Positions 36,886 through 45,965 are shown, numbered from the stretch's first letter. The stretch is 64,000 nucleotides of DNA from Shewanella sp. Choline-02u-19 (GCF_002836205.1 NZ_PJBE01000013.1:248001-312000); one strand, 5' to 3'. Made by a program: numbers and translations. Notes: generated from the sequence alone by a model not told the origin.

Positions 36886-38883
36886 TTATTTCTTAGGTGT
36901 TGGCACAATTTCAAATTCTGGATTGAATTCCACCATGCTGCCCGCTATTTTACTAAAGGCTGTTTTGTCGCCTGTAATTTTAGCATCACCCGATGCCAGT
37001 AGTGCTTTGAGGGTTGTCTTGCCAAGTAGGATTTGGGTCACGTCTGATTTATTGACGATGAGGTTAGCATCTGCTGTTTGTTCATCATCCACCACATTGT
37101 TACTCAAGTTACCGTTGCTAAGCTCAATGTAGAGAATACTTTTGGTATCTGGCGTGATGATGTTCATCTTCACTAGACCGTGTTTCGCTGCTTTTTGGCT
37201 ATCGATTTTCACGGCTAAAAAATCGAATAAGGTTGGCATATCCATCTCACTAATCACATCTGCTGATGCTGTTTTAGGAGCCCCTTTTTGAATGCCTACA
37301 CGCAGCTCTTGGGCGCCAGTTAAGTAGATGTTTCTCCAGCCTGCACCTTCAGATTGATAACCTAATTGCTCATAGGTATCGGCTAAAAGTTGTCTTGCTG
37401 TATCATTATTAGGATCGGCCATAATGACTTTGTTTAATGCTGTAGCAACAAAGCGATACTCCCCTTGGATGTAGTCACTTTGGGCTCGTTTAACCGTTGC
37501 TTCCGCGCCCCCCATATACTCTACAAACTTGGCAGATTCTAACTTTGTTGTTAATGGGTTTAAGTTGGCAGGGTTCATATCAAAGTAACCTAAGTACTTA
37601 TTGTAAACCGCTTTGGCATTATGGCTATAGGTGCCGTGATAACCGTTGGTGTGCCAGGTTTTATAGACAGTCTCAGGAATAGTCGCTTGTATTGCATCGC
37701 CAATATCTTGAATGCCTACGCCATTATTGGCCAGCCTTAAAGTTTGGTTATGTACCAGACCATAATTATCACGTTGTAGGCGCAAGAATTGATTGACCTC
37801 TTCATTGCCCCAAACTGGCGCCGAATGTGCAGAAAACAGTACCTCAACTTTGCTGCCAAAGGCAGTGATCATTTCGTTGATATCTTTTGACCATTTTAGT
37901 GCGTCACGCACTTTTGCCCCGCGTAAGGTGTAGATGTTATGCATACCTTGGTAGGTCAGTTCGCCGCTCCAAAGTGCATTCTTTGAAGGAATAAAAGTTA
38001 TCATCTCAGATTCTGCTTCAGTACCTGATGCATCCATAAACACCATTTCAAGCCCATCTATCTTAAGCGTTTCCCATTTGCCTTTGCCATTTAAGGTGTA
38101 GTCTGGTGCGACATAGGTGATTTCACCTTTTGATAAACCTTTGCCCAACGCGGCATCGACAATACCGTGGTTATCCTTACCTAAAGTGGCCCCATATTGA
38201 TAAGCTGCGCGGCGACTCATCGCGTTTCCAGCCAGTACGTTTTCATCAACAATCTCTTTGGTGATGTTGTGTGATCCATAGACTTTCACGTCAGGAAACA
38301 TCTCTTGAACGCCGCGAGCACCACCAAAGTGGTCAGCATGACTATGAGAATAGATCATGGCTACCACAGGAAGATCACTGCCTTCTGGCAAGTGTTTTAG
38401 TGCGAAGGTCAGTGACGCCTTAGCCGCTTCTTTAGTCAGTAATACATCGTAAGCAATCCAACCAGAATCGCCCTTAATGAGAGTTAGGTTTGATAAGTCT
38501 GTCCCGCGTACTTGATAGATCCCGTCGCTCACTTTATATAAGCCATTAGGCACCATATTAAGTTGAGCTTGACGATAAAGTGATGGGTTGACCGAATCGG
38601 GGGTTTGCTCACCAATAAAGGCAAATTCAGCGCGCAGAATGTCTGCAGTCGCTTTATCAAATTTTGCGATAAGATTCTTAGATGATTGCTCAAATGCGGT
38701 GGTATCTGCAAAGTTGAGCGTTTGGGCAATGGCTTGGTTATGCTTAATCGTATCTGCAGTCGCGGCCTTGCCCTCATAGTGCACGGTTATATGGTCGTGT
38801 TCATGTTGTGCAGCATTTGCAGTTGAAGACAGGCCCAGTGTTACGCTACTGATGATCGCGATTGTAAGCGGAGATATTTTCAT
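36886..38883 (-). CDS. secreted alkyl sulfatase, metallo-beta-lactamase fold (SdsA-like)
   Basis: 665 residues with a signal peptide (to about residue 24, STANA-AQ). The metallo-hydrolase motif HSHADHFGG is at about 180-188, and 'SGELTYQGMHNIYTLRGAKVRDALKWSKDI' and 'HSAPVWGNEEV' are typical of linear/secondary alkylsulfatases that cleave SDS-like esters to alcohol and sulfate using two Zn ions. Dimerisation-type and C-terminal SCP2-like domains follow. Length equals that of SdsA1-type enzymes. The divergent LysR gene is its probable regulator. The natural substrate in a marine bacterium may be sulfated lipids rather than detergents (inference). Confidence 0.92.
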   Translation of the reverse strand: MKISPLTIAIISSVTLGLSSTANAAQHEHDHITVHYEGKAATADTIKHNQAIAQTLNFADTTAFEQSSKNLIAKFDKATADILRAEFAFIGEQTPDSVNPSLYRQAQLNMVPNGLYKVSDGIYQVRGTDLSNLTLIKGDSGWIAYDVLLTKEAAKASLTFALKHLPEGSDLPVVAMIYSHSHADHFGGARGVQEMFPDVKVYGSHNITKEIVDENVLAGNAMSRRAAYQYGATLGKDNHGIVDAALGKGLSKGEITYVAPDYTLNGKGKWETLKIDGLEMVFMDASGTEAESEMITFIPSKNALWSGELTYQGMHNIYTLRGAKVRDALKWSKDINEMITAFGSKVEVLFSAHSAPVWGNEEVNQFLRLQRDNYGLVHNQTLRLANNGVGIQDIGDAIQATIPETVYKTWHTNGYHGTYSHNAKAVYNKYLGYFDMNPANLNPLTTKLESAKFVEYMGGAEATVKRAQSDYIQGEYRFVATALNKVIMADPNNDTARQLLADTYEQLGYQSEGAGWRNIYLTGAQELRVGIQKGAPKTASADVISEMDMPTLFDFLAVKIDSQKAAKHGLVKMNIITPDTKSILYIELSNGNLSNNVVDDEQTADANLIVNKSDVTQILLGKTTLKALLASGDAKITGDKTAFSKIAGSMVEFNPEFEIVPTPKK

Positions 38884-39057
38884 TGTGATTCCTCAAAGGT
38901 CGTTCATAGAAGGTTCATAGCAGGCTCTTAGCAGAGTAGGGGAGCCTGAACCGAGTCAATACAAATTGAATTGAGGCTAGTGTAGAGTGCTTGTGTTATT
39001 TAGTAATTATCGCTAGATTGCTAATTAATATTCACAGTGTAAATAGTATTGAGTCAT

Positions 39058-39972
39058 ATGCCGCAGACAAAACAGTTTGACCTTAATCTATTTCCGGTAT
39101 TTCTTGCCGTGTATCGCTGCCGCTCATTTAGCCGCGCCGCAGAACAACTTGATTTAACCCAATCTTCAGTCAGTAATGCGATTAACCGCCTTAAAAAACA
39201 GGTAGATGAAGAGTTGTTTAATCGTGTTGGACGCGGTGTTGAACCTACAGCTGCCGGACATGATTTATATCAACAGTTGGAGCAGCATTTCAATGCTATT
39301 GATGGTGTTGTTGCGGGTTTGGAGAAGTTTGACCCTAAAATACATCAGCGTGAATTCTACGTGTATGCCAATGAAGTGATAATGCAACTATTGCAAGCGC
39401 CAATAGATAAGCTGACGGCTGACTTGGCGGTTGATATTATCTTTAAGGAGCCGCCATCCAATGAGGAGCAGTTACAGTCTGACTTGCAGTTTGAGCGTAT
39501 AGATCTTGCCGTTGACATAATGAGCCAAATACCAGTGGCATTAAATGCAGCCCTGTTGATGCGCGATAAGTTGGTCTGTGTGGCGAGAAAAGATCATCCA
39601 AGGATCCAAGATACACTTAACGTTAATGCCTATTTTGCTGAAAAGCATGTCATCTTCAAAATGCGGCGCTCAAATCTAGCCATCGCGGAACTTTATAGCG
39701 AAGCCGTCATGCCGCAACGTAAAACCTATAGTGAGCAATCGTCGCTACTGACCATGTTAGCCACAGCATCAAAAAGCGATGCTATTGCCATCGCTTCCAC
39801 TCATTATCTTAAAGAGTATGCTGAGCTGTTTAATCTGACGCAATACCCATTGCCTTTTGATACAAGGCCAATTGAGTACCATATGATTTGGAGTAAAAAG
39901 TTGCAGAGCAATAGCGCCAATGCTTGGCTAAGAGAGATGATAGCTTTACAAATGCAGGCGCTAGAGACTTAA
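39058..39972 (+). CDS. LysR-type transcriptional regulator
   Basis: 304 residues. N-terminal winged HTH (about 5-65): 'FDLNLFPVFLAVYRCRSFSRAAEQLDLTQSSVSNAINRLKKQV' then 'LFNRVGRGVEPTAAG'. A C-terminal effector-binding domain follows. ATG at 39058 is preferred over the TTG three codons upstream (39049). It is divergent from the alkylsulfatase gene across 174 bp, the usual layout for a LysR regulator and its target. Confidence 0.9.
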   Translation: MPQTKQFDLNLFPVFLAVYRCRSFSRAAEQLDLTQSSVSNAINRLKKQVDEELFNRVGRGVEPTAAGHDLYQQLEQHFNAIDGVVAGLEKFDPKIHQREFYVYANEVIMQLLQAPIDKLTADLAVDIIFKEPPSNEEQLQSDLQFERIDLAVDIMSQIPVALNAALLMRDKLVCVARKDHPRIQDTLNVNAYFAEKHVIFKMRRSNLAIAELYSEAVMPQRKTYSEQSSLLTMLATASKSDAIAIASTHYLKEYAELFNLTQYPLPFDTRPIEYHMIWSKKLQSNSANAWLREMIALQMQALET

Positions 39973-39977
39973 AAAAT

Positions 39978-40003
39978 AAAACCGAGCATTAATACTCGGT
40001 TTC
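39978..40003. terminator. terminator between lysR-type gene and queF
   Basis: AAACCGAG, loop CATTAATA, CTCGGTTT: an 8-bp perfect stem flanked by A-rich and T-containing sequence, between convergent genes, able to serve both. Confidence 0.75.
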
Positions 40004-40011
40004 GTTATGTC

Positions 40012-40884
40012 TTATTGTCTTGCTAAGCGTTGGTTCTCAGCTGGGTTTTCAAAATCGCTACGATAGGGGTTGATATCTAACCCGCCACGTCGAGTGTAAC
40101 GCGCATAAACCGTTAATTTTGCACATTGGCAGAAACGTTTTAAGTCGACAAAAATACGCTCGACACATTGCTCGTGAAACTCATTGTGCTGTCTAAATGA
40201 GATCAAGTATCTAAGCAGTTTTTCGCGATCAATTTTAGGGCCTTGATAGCGGATCATTACCGTACCCCAATCAGGCTGAGAGGTAATTAAGCAATTTGAT
40301 TTAAGTAGATTAGAGGTTAGCGTCTCGGCAACCATCACTTTGTCATCAACACTGTCGACAAGGTAGTCTGGGTTAAAGTTGTAGTCGCTGACTTCAATAT
40401 CCAAATCATCGATACAAGTGCCTGGTAGTTCTACAATACGTTGATGGCTAAAGTTTTTCGGTTCAATTACTTTAACGCTAACATCACCTTGTGCACATTG
40501 GCATAGATCTTTGGTCAAGGTAGATTGAACCGCTTCAACATCATCAAATTGAGTTTGGTTAAAGCTGTTCAAATATAACTTAAACGACTTAGACTCAATT
40601 AGGTTGGCACTTTGAAAGTCTAGGCTAAACTCCGCGATGGCGACCATTGGCTTACCTTTGGCATTTAGCCATGAAAGCTCATATCCGGTCCAAATATCAC
40701 AGCCGTGAAACGGCAGTTCGGTAGTAAGGCCTATTGCGTCACGGTTCAACTTACGCGGCACGCCCTGCAGTAAAGACGCATCATAATGTTCTTGGTAGCC
40801 TGTGGACTTTCCTAATGTAAGCTCTGAAAGTTCGGGTGCGTCACTATAGGGATCATGATGTTGTGTCATCAATACGGTTTCCAT
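40012..40884 (-). CDS. queF: NADPH-dependent 7-cyano-7-deazaguanine reductase QueF
   Basis: About 290 residues of the long (YqcD/Vibrio-E. coli) QueF class, reducing preQ0 to preQ1 in queuosine synthesis. Seen: 'LTLGKSTGYQEHYDASLLQGVPRKLNRD' at the N-terminus, substrate motif 'ESKSFKLYLNSFNQTQF', catalytic Cys in the C-terminal/N-terminal halves ('NCLITSQPDWGTVMIRYQGP', 'FHEQCVERI'). Start ATG 40884 (METVLM) or ATG 40869 (MTQHHD); the open frame continues upstream to 41136 but that part overlaps syd and is not conserved with QueF. Divergent from syd by about 44 bp. Confidence 0.94.
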   Translation of the reverse strand: METVLMTQHHDPYSDAPELSELTLGKSTGYQEHYDASLLQGVPRKLNRDAIGLTTELPFHGCDIWTGYELSWLNAKGKPMVAIAEFSLDFQSANLIESKSFKLYLNSFNQTQFDDVEAVQSTLTKDLCQCAQGDVSVKVIEPKNFSHQRIVELPGTCIDDLDIEVSDYNFNPDYLVDSVDDKVMVAETLTSNLLKSNCLITSQPDWGTVMIRYQGPKIDREKLLRYLISFRQHNEFHEQCVERIFVDLKRFCQCAKLTVYARYTRRGGLDINPYRSDFENPAENQRLARQ

Positions 40885-40928
40885 GTCAAAATAGACTCTT
40901 ATTATAACTGATTTTGGGATCGGCTTAA

Positions 40929-41576
40929 GTGTCTTCTTTACCTGCTCTGGATATTTTTTTAAACGACTACCAACAAGCCTACTTAGATGCGTTGGGAGAG
41001 TACCCTCGATATTATGCGCAGCAACAAGCGTCAGAGTGTATTTTGGGCGATGTTGACGTTGGTTCTGAAGAAGCATTGCAATGGAAATCAGTCTCGCGTG
41101 ACGTGCCGGGTGTTTTTGATAATGTCGAACATGCACTAGAGCTATCTTTACATGCCGATCTTAGTGCATTTTATGGGGCACATTTTGCAGCGCCATTGAT
41201 GTTTGACTCACCTTGGGGAACGGGAGAGTTATTGCAGGCGTGGAGCCAGACTGATTTTGAGTATCTACAGCAGAATATCATCGGACATTTGATGATGAAA
41301 AAGAAGCTCAAACAAGAGCCTACCTGGTTTATTGGTGTGTTTGATGATGAAGATAAGATGATCACTATTAACAATACCGATGGCAGCGTTTGGATTGAAA
41401 TCCCTGGGGAAAATCAGAGTAAAAAGTTAGCAGATTCGTTAAATGGTTTTATCGCTGAGCTTACGGCGCGAGTGACGCCACCGGTTAAGCTGGTGGAAGA
41501 AGATATGCCAGTACTCGATCACCCAGGTATTTGGCAGCGTATGAAAATAATGTGGCAGAACTTACGTGGGAAATAG
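40929..41576 (+). CDS. syd: SecY-interacting protein Syd
   Basis: 215 residues, GTG start (GTG TCT TCT). The opening 'ALDIFLNDYQQAYLDALGEYPRYY' and 'VFDNVEHALELSLHADLSAFYGAHFAAPL' match Syd, a small cytosolic protein that binds SecY and takes part in quality control of the translocon in E. coli. Paired head-to-head with queF, as in other gammaproteobacteria. Confidence 0.93.
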   Translation: MSSLPALDIFLNDYQQAYLDALGEYPRYYAQQQASECILGDVDVGSEEALQWKSVSRDVPGVFDNVEHALELSLHADLSAFYGAHFAAPLMFDSPWGTGELLQAWSQTDFEYLQQNIIGHLMMKKKLKQEPTWFIGVFDDEDKMITINNTDGSVWIEIPGENQSKKLADSLNGFIAELTARVTPPVKLVEEDMPVLDHPGIWQRMKIMWQNLRGK

Positions 41577-41623
41577 CGGGTAAAATTTAACGCTAGAAGC
41601 TTAAACTATTAGCTTGAAAGAAG

Positions 41624-41657
41624 AGGTCTAAATTGCACTGCAATTTAGACCTTTTTT
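41624..41657. terminator. strong rho-independent terminator
   Basis: Perfect inverted repeat AGGTCTAAATTGCA/TGCAATTTAGACCT followed by TTTTTT on the plus strand; ends syd transcription and can also act on the convergent DUF2310 gene. Confidence 0.88.
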
Positions 41658-41664
41658 GTCTCTT

Positions 41665-42438
41665 TTAGAGATGATCCCAAGAGATATTCGACACGATACG
41701 GCATGGTTCGCAGCGGAAGTGAAACATATCCAATAGCGGCTCATCTAATAGCCAGTGGTCACTACCACATTTTGGACAGCAACGTTTTTTCTCATTGGCT
41801 AGGCTTTCTCCACCAACGCGATAAAGATAGTAATAGGTTGGGATTTTTGTCAGGAATTCAACTCGGCCACGCAAGTCCCAGCCGCGTCTAAAGAGGTCAC
41901 TTTTGTGGCTGGTTAGCTGCTCAAGTGCTGCAAACTCGGCTTTAGTCCCCGCGGCCATTTGTATTTCATCACAAGCTTGCCATTCGGTTTGCCAGCGGAT
42001 CAGCCGTTTATGATCGCCATTGGCTGTCGCTGGTACTTGGTAAAGTGGAATTGGCTGCAGCGTATCACCATTTCTTAGTGGCGAGCACATATGCACATAA
42101 CTGGTATAAAGCAGCTGCCAACTTGGTGTCTCTTGGCTAGACACTTCTGAATTGATATCTTGGCCAATATACTTCTCGCGAGGAGCAAGTAGTTTAGCGT
42201 CTGTTAATTCAATTAAGGTTTTCTCGACCCAAGGGCTATTAAATCGCTTGGCAAGGCTACTTTTTTCTGGCATCAACAAGCGAGCTCTAAACTCACCGTC
42301 ATTGAAAGCGACAGCAAATTCTCGACCGAGTATTTGACCATTGGCGCGATAAGCTTCTAACAAGCCATTAATGGCTTTTTCGGCGGCAGTGATTGTCGTG
42401 TTATCGAAGCATTCAAATCTTAATTCAACAACATGCAT
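41665..42438 (-). CDS. Zn-ribbon-containing protein, DUF2310 family
   Basis: 257 residues. The C-terminus carries a zinc ribbon, 'CCPKCGSDHW' and 'FRCEPCRIVSNISW', and the N-terminus begins MHVVELRFECFD; both fit the DUF2310 group described as possible nucleic-acid-binding Zn-ribbon proteins. Function unknown. Its ATG overlaps the stop of the upstream 119-residue gene by one base, so the two are a coupled pair. Confidence 0.82.
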   Translation of the reverse strand: MHVVELRFECFDNTTITAAEKAINGLLEAYRANGQILGREFAVAFNDGEFRARLLMPEKSSLAKRFNSPWVEKTLIELTDAKLLAPREKYIGQDINSEVSSQETPSWQLLYTSYVHMCSPLRNGDTLQPIPLYQVPATANGDHKRLIRWQTEWQACDEIQMAAGTKAEFAALEQLTSHKSDLFRRGWDLRGRVEFLTKIPTYYYLYRVGGESLANEKKRCCPKCGSDHWLLDEPLLDMFHFRCEPCRIVSNISWDHL

Positions 42439-42797
42439 TATTTCTTGGCTCCACTAGCATTAAGCGATGCTGATTCAAGCGCTGTTAATCTGTTGATTAC
42501 GGCTTGATAGTTGGTTTTAAGGGTTAACAGCTCCTGCTCAAGTTGCGTAATTCTTTGCTGTTGTTGAGTGTTGGTTGGAAGTTGCAGAGGTGCTTGCGCT
42601 GATGCGGTTAACTGCGCCTTAGTCGGGATTGCGGCTTTGTCTACAGCATTCATCGATTTGTACTGTTGTAAGCCTTGGATCAAAGTCAGCATTGCAACAC
42701 TGACACCTAGCTTAGTTTTAATTAATGCAAGAGTGGGTTTTTTACCTTCATCGCTGAGCTGTTTGGCGGCGCAGAGTACTTGGTCTAGAGGGCTCAT
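42438..42797 (-). CDS. small protein with KfrA-like N-terminus and coiled coil
   Basis: 119 residues. The first 40, 'LDQVLCAAKQLSDEGKKPTLALIKTKLG', resemble the DNA-binding N-terminus of KfrA-type proteins; the C-terminus, 'QQQQRITQLEQELLTLKTNYQAVINRLTALE', is a clear coiled coil. A DNA-binding role is inferred only. Translationally coupled to the DUF2310 gene. Confidence 0.7.
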   Translation of the reverse strand: MSPLDQVLCAAKQLSDEGKKPTLALIKTKLGVSVAMLTLIQGLQQYKSMNAVDKAAIPTKAQLTASAQAPLQLPTNTQQQQRITQLEQELLTLKTNYQAVINRLTALESASLNASGAKK

Positions 42798-42945
42798 CGT
42801 TGGTTAAATTCCTTACTCATTAGTATATTTAGTTCATTAACAGTAATTAATTAAGATTAAATCATTATTAAACAATGCTTTAACATGTGGCATGTAGTTT
42901 GCTTTAATGATATTTATAAAATCAATATAAATACAGGAAGTTAAT

Positions 42946-43317
42946 GTGAAGAATAATCTACTAAGTTTAGCGTTTTTTGGGATAGCAAGCATAGGGTTAA
43001 CTGGTTGCGTTATCAATGTAGGTGATGGTGAATCTGATTGGGATAACAATGGAGCTTGGGAGAAAATCCAAGAAAGTAACCGTGACGGCCTATCGAGGAT
43101 CTCACTGGGGATGTCAAAAGAGCAGGTGACAACGCTAATGGGTACTGCTGATTTTAATGAAGCCTATATCCAACAAGATAAAGAAGTGCATGTGCTGTTT
43201 TATCGCACACAACGAGTTAAGGGCGACGGCAAGACAACCAAAGATGAGTGTACTCCCGTAGTTATTAGCAATAATGCCGTTGTTGGATGGGGCGAAAAGG
43301 CCTACACCAAAATATAA
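42946..43317 (+). CDS. DUF3192 family lipoprotein
   Basis: 123 residues starting at GTG. Type II signal peptide with lipobox L-T-G-C at about residue 24. The body 'LGMSKEQVTTLMGTADFNEAY' and 'VLFYRTQRVKGDGKTTKDECTPV' matches DUF3192, small envelope lipoproteins of the SmpA/OmlA-like fold with unknown function. Upstream AGGAAG supports the GTG. Confidence 0.85.
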   Translation: MKNNLLSLAFFGIASIGLTGCVINVGDGESDWDNNGAWEKIQESNRDGLSRISLGMSKEQVTTLMGTADFNEAYIQQDKEVHVLFYRTQRVKGDGKTTKDECTPVVISNNAVVGWGEKAYTKI

Positions 43318-43349
43318 TTATCTTTCTATATTTCTTTAATATGGTGAAG

Positions 43350-43580
43350 TTACTTTCTTAATAGGGTGTCTAAATGGTCAATTAAATCCGACCATTGGGC
43401 ATCTTCCGCTAATGCCTCTGCTAGAAAATGTTGCTGTGATATTGTCCAAAATCCCGCTTGATGAATAAGCAGCCCTTTAGTAATCGTATGTTTTCGTATA
43501 AACAGTTCAATTGCTTTAGCATCACTTGGTAAACCGAGCTGTTGAAATAGATGTTCTAGATCCAAAGGGGTGGTGTCCAT
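43350..43580 (-). CDS. DUF2789 family small protein
   Basis: 76 residues from the ATG at 43580 (MDTTPLDLEHLFQQLGLPSD), which gives the usual family length; the frame extends upstream to 43679 but those residues do not look like the family. Contains 'GFWTISQQHFLAEALAEDAQWSDLIDHLD', the DUF2789 signature. Function unknown. Converges with the DUF3192 gene. Confidence 0.8.
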   Translation of the reverse strand: MDTTPLDLEHLFQQLGLPSDAKAIELFIRKHTITKGLLIHQAGFWTISQQHFLAEALAEDAQWSDLIDHLDTLLRK

Positions 43581-43773
43581 GATTAACGCTCCGTTGCTAT
43601 CGTGTTGCTTCCAGTATGGTAGAAAACGACCTAATCCTCCAAGTTTAGTATCGATACTTTTTGACACCCAATGACTCATCAGATGCTCGTTTTATAACAA
43701 CATTAAATTTCTGACAAAGTGAATGTTGATTATTAATTGCACTTTTCTATGGGCTTGTTACATTGGTATTTAT

Positions 43774-43787
43774 GTGATCTAGGTCAA
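43774..43787. promoter_or_regulatory. FNR/EtrA-like box candidate before the GNAT gene
   Basis: GTGATCTAGGTCAA differs by a single base from the box at 33628-33641. It ends 11 bp before the GNAT start codon, so a bound protein here would more likely repress than activate. Resemblance only. Confidence 0.3.
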
Positions 43788-43798
43788 GGAAAATAACA

Positions 43799-44437
43799 AT
43801 GGAAAATCAAATCATGGAAGAGTGTCGAGCGGTCTATCTAACGGCTGAAGATTTACGTATTGCCGCCTCAATTCTTTACAATGCTTATCACGATGATCCA
43901 TTTTTTATGGATGCACTCTATGATGATGACAAGGTGCAATATGAGCAAAAACTGCGTGGCGCTATTCGTGAAGAGTTAAATGCGCTGTGGCAACAGGAAC
44001 AAGGGTTAATCGGCATGTTTTCTGGAGAACGACTGATAGGGGTTGCCTGTATTGCCACTCAACAAGTCCCGCTTGGTGAAGCCCGTTACTGGCATTGGCG
44101 TTTGAAAATGTTGATAAGTGCTGGCTGGCAATCGACCCAAGCTTGGATCAAAAAAGAACACCAAATTATAGAAAACCTGCCCAATAGTCGTTGCGGTATT
44201 TTGCAGTTCATTGCTATATCAACAAATGAGCAAGGCAAAGGTTACGGTAGTCAATTAGTTAAAACAGTATTGAGTTGGTGTGATGAACAGTTGCAGCTTG
44301 ATGGCGTTGGTGTGTTTGTTAGCGATCCAGCACATATTGCATTATTTTCGAATCATGGTTTCGACAAATTGGAGGATCTAGAAATAGGCAAGGTGACGGG
44401 GGAATTGATGTTTTATCGAGGCCAGACTAATGACTAA
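43799..44437 (+). CDS. GNAT family N-acetyltransferase
   Basis: 212 residues. The acetyl-CoA-binding motif A is seen as 'LQFIAISTNEQGKGYGSQLVKTVL' (Q/R-x-x-G-x-G/A), followed by 'GVGVFVSDPAHIALFSNHGFDKL'. Substrate unknown. Start ATG at 43799 after AAGGAAA. The last 8 bp overlap the next gene, so they form an operon. Confidence 0.87.
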   Translation: MENQIMEECRAVYLTAEDLRIAASILYNAYHDDPFFMDALYDDDKVQYEQKLRGAIREELNALWQQEQGLIGMFSGERLIGVACIATQQVPLGEARYWHWRLKMLISAGWQSTQAWIKKEHQIIENLPNSRCGILQFIAISTNEQGKGYGSQLVKTVLSWCDEQLQLDGVGVFVSDPAHIALFSNHGFDKLEDLEIGKVTGELMFYRGQTND

Positions 44438-44732
44438 ACGTTTTAATAATTTCGCTGAATTCTATCCCTTTTACCTGTCGCAACATCAAAATATAACGTG
44501 CAGAGCGCTACACTATATTGGTAGCTCTCTGGTGATCTTAGTGACTATTTTCGCGCTCTATTCAGGGCAATGGTTACTGTTATGTTTGTTACCCGTCATT
44601 GGTTATAGTTTTGCTTGGATTGGGCACTTTGTATTTGAAAAGAACAAACCGGCGACATTTAAATATCCCATTTATAGTTTAATGGCTGATTGGGTGATGT
44701 TATTTGAAGCCTTTTCAGGCAAGAAGAGATAA
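44430..44732 (+). CDS. Mpo1-like (DUF962) membrane protein
   Basis: 100 residues. 'FAEFYPFYLSQHQNITCRALHYIG' and 'WIGHFVFEKNKPATFKYPIYSLMADWVM' carry the conserved His residues of the Mpo1/DUF962 family, membrane proteins whose yeast member is an Fe-dependent dioxygenase in 2-hydroxy fatty acid alpha-oxidation. Two or three hydrophobic segments fit an inner-membrane protein. Bacterial function not established. Confidence 0.83.
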   Translation: MTKRFNNFAEFYPFYLSQHQNITCRALHYIGSSLVILVTIFALYSGQWLLLCLLPVIGYSFAWIGHFVFEKNKPATFKYPIYSLMADWVMLFEAFSGKKR

Positions 44733-44759
44733 AAATATCGGATTCGGATGTCCTTGGCG

Positions 44760-44775
44760 TAAGAGATCTCTTACT
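44760..44775. promoter_or_regulatory. GacA/UvrY upstream activating box 1
   Basis: Perfect palindrome GTAAGAGATCTCTTAC, matching the GacA/UvrY-type consensus TGTAAG-N6-CTTACA, found upstream of Csr/Rsm sRNA genes. It lies before the first CsrB-like locus. A TTGAG element preceded by TAAATGTTAC, also seen after box 2, lies near 44889. Confidence 0.75.
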
Positions 44776-45149
44776 TTTATGTGGGACATCAAATGGTAAT
44801 ACTGTTGATATAGTCACTATAGATAGTCTTAGTTGTTTATAATCAGTACGTTATGAAAACCTCTATAAGTTGCGTAAATGTTACGATCTTGAGTGTTTGC
44901 TAAAAGACCGTCGCACTGGACTGATAAGCGTATAAAGTTAACTCAAGCAATCAATTGGTAAGCCTTGTTAGCGATAGAGTTCGCTGTAAATCATCATTAC
45001 CATTTTGATTCTCAAGTTTAAATATTTAGTGAGTGGATAGGCCAGCTGCTAGTTTAAGGATAAGTTAGCAGCCATTGGATATAGATATTTTAGTCATATC
45101 TAAAATTATGTTTAGTAGTTAAGGCTAACCTTATTAAATAGTTAGGTAT

Positions 45150-45332
45150 TTGCAGGATGCAACTAGGACAACCTCAGGATGAGGATTTTGGCTTAGGACA
45201 AGCTAATAAATGGATTTACAAGGAAGATGCAGGATGCACGTTAAGCAAGGATGATGCAGGGAGCACATATATAGCGGGAAAGCTAAAAAGAAGCTAGATC
45301 AGGGCGTACCGAAAGGTACGCCCTTTCTTTTA
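45150..45332 (+). ncRNA. csrB: CsrB-like regulatory sRNA 1 (5' end uncertain)
   Basis: About 150 nt carry 11 GGA motifs, many as CAGGATG or AAGGATG, the CsrA-binding pattern in hairpin loops, then a perfect terminator (GGGCGTACC GAAA GGTACGCCC TTTCTTTT). CsrB-type RNAs sequester the translational regulator CsrA. The transcript may begin much further upstream: a promoter-like TTGAG at about 44889 would give a transcript near 400 nt, like the second copy, though GGA motifs are sparse before 45150. No ORF is credible here. Confidence 0.72.
45302..45332 (+). terminator. terminator of CsrB-like sRNA 1
   Basis: Nine-bp stem GGGCGTACC/GGTACGCCC with a GAAA tetraloop and a T-rich tail. Confidence 0.92.
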
Positions 45333-45356
45333 TCTTTGATAAATTGCTCGGATTTA

Positions 45357-45374
45357 TGTGAGAGATCTCTTACA
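45357..45374. promoter_or_regulatory. GacA/UvrY upstream activating box 2
   Basis: TGTGAGAGATCTCTTACA, one base off the palindrome TGTAAGAGATCTCTTACA, shares GAGATCTCTTAC with box 1. It lies about 140 bp before TTGAG (45504) and 170-190 bp before the likely start of the second sRNA, a spacing usual for these promoters. Confidence 0.78.
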
Positions 45375-45545
45375 GCTTCGTGCGAAATAAGGCTGATCAC
45401 TTGCTGGTAACGAGTAGGTTTTTATTTAAACTAGTTTTTAAACAGTGGCTTATGTGATTATTGTTGTATGGCTAAAATGTGACTGCATGTTAAATGTTAC
45501 TTATTGAGCCAATTTTTATGGGATTTTAGTTTATTATTTGATTGT

Positions 45546-45965
45546 GCAAGGAAGCATGACAGAAAGGATTTACAGATTAGGATGATCTAAGAGTGACGGA
45601 AGGATCCGCACTTAATATGGATAACTATCAAGGACGAGGCTTTCAAGGAATGATTGCCAGAGCGACCAAGGAGTGGTTAAACATTCCAGGATGGAAAGTT
45701 TTACTGCCTAGGAAGGTAGGATGCTACGGATAGTGAATGAATGGATTCTCAAGGATGATATTGGACACGCTTAGGATGAGCAAGCTTAGTAAAAGGATTA
45801 CTGAGTAACAGGGATGAGTATCGAAAGATACAAGGAAAGAAAAGGAACATGGACGACGCAGGGAGCACAGTTACGCATGGATGGTGCAAGGAGCATTAAA
45901 ATAGCAGGATGAGCTTACAAAGAAATAGCGAAAGCGCGTCTCCTATGGAGCCGCGCTTTTTCTTT
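45546..45965 (+). ncRNA. csrB: CsrB-like regulatory sRNA 2
   Basis: About 420 nt with roughly 27 GGA motifs (AAGGAT, CAGGATG, TAGGATGA), ending in a rho-independent terminator. Several GGAs sit in loops of short hairpins, for example TATC-GAAAGATA near 45830. A -35-like TTGAGC at 45504 and TAGTTT 17 bp later fit a start near 45540. The Shine-Dalgarno-mimicking repeats, the UvrY box and the absence of a good ORF identify it as a CsrA-titrating RNA. The plus frame at 45909-46208 inside its end is not a gene. Confidence 0.82.
45931..45963 (+). terminator. terminator of CsrB-like sRNA 2
   Basis: AAAGCGCG-T-CTCC, loop TAT, GGAG-C-CGCGCTTTTT: a long GC stem with one mismatch and a T-run. Confidence 0.92.

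Noticed and set aside
40885..41136. Upstream extension of the queF frame to 41136.
   Set aside because: QueF homology begins at METVLM/MTQHHD near 40884-40869, and the extension is antisense to syd.
45140..45965. Many short repeated words (AGGATG, AAGGA) that could suggest a CRISPR or iteron array.
   Set aside because: Spacing is irregular and the words are GGA motifs of CsrA-binding RNA followed by terminators; no constant-length spacers.
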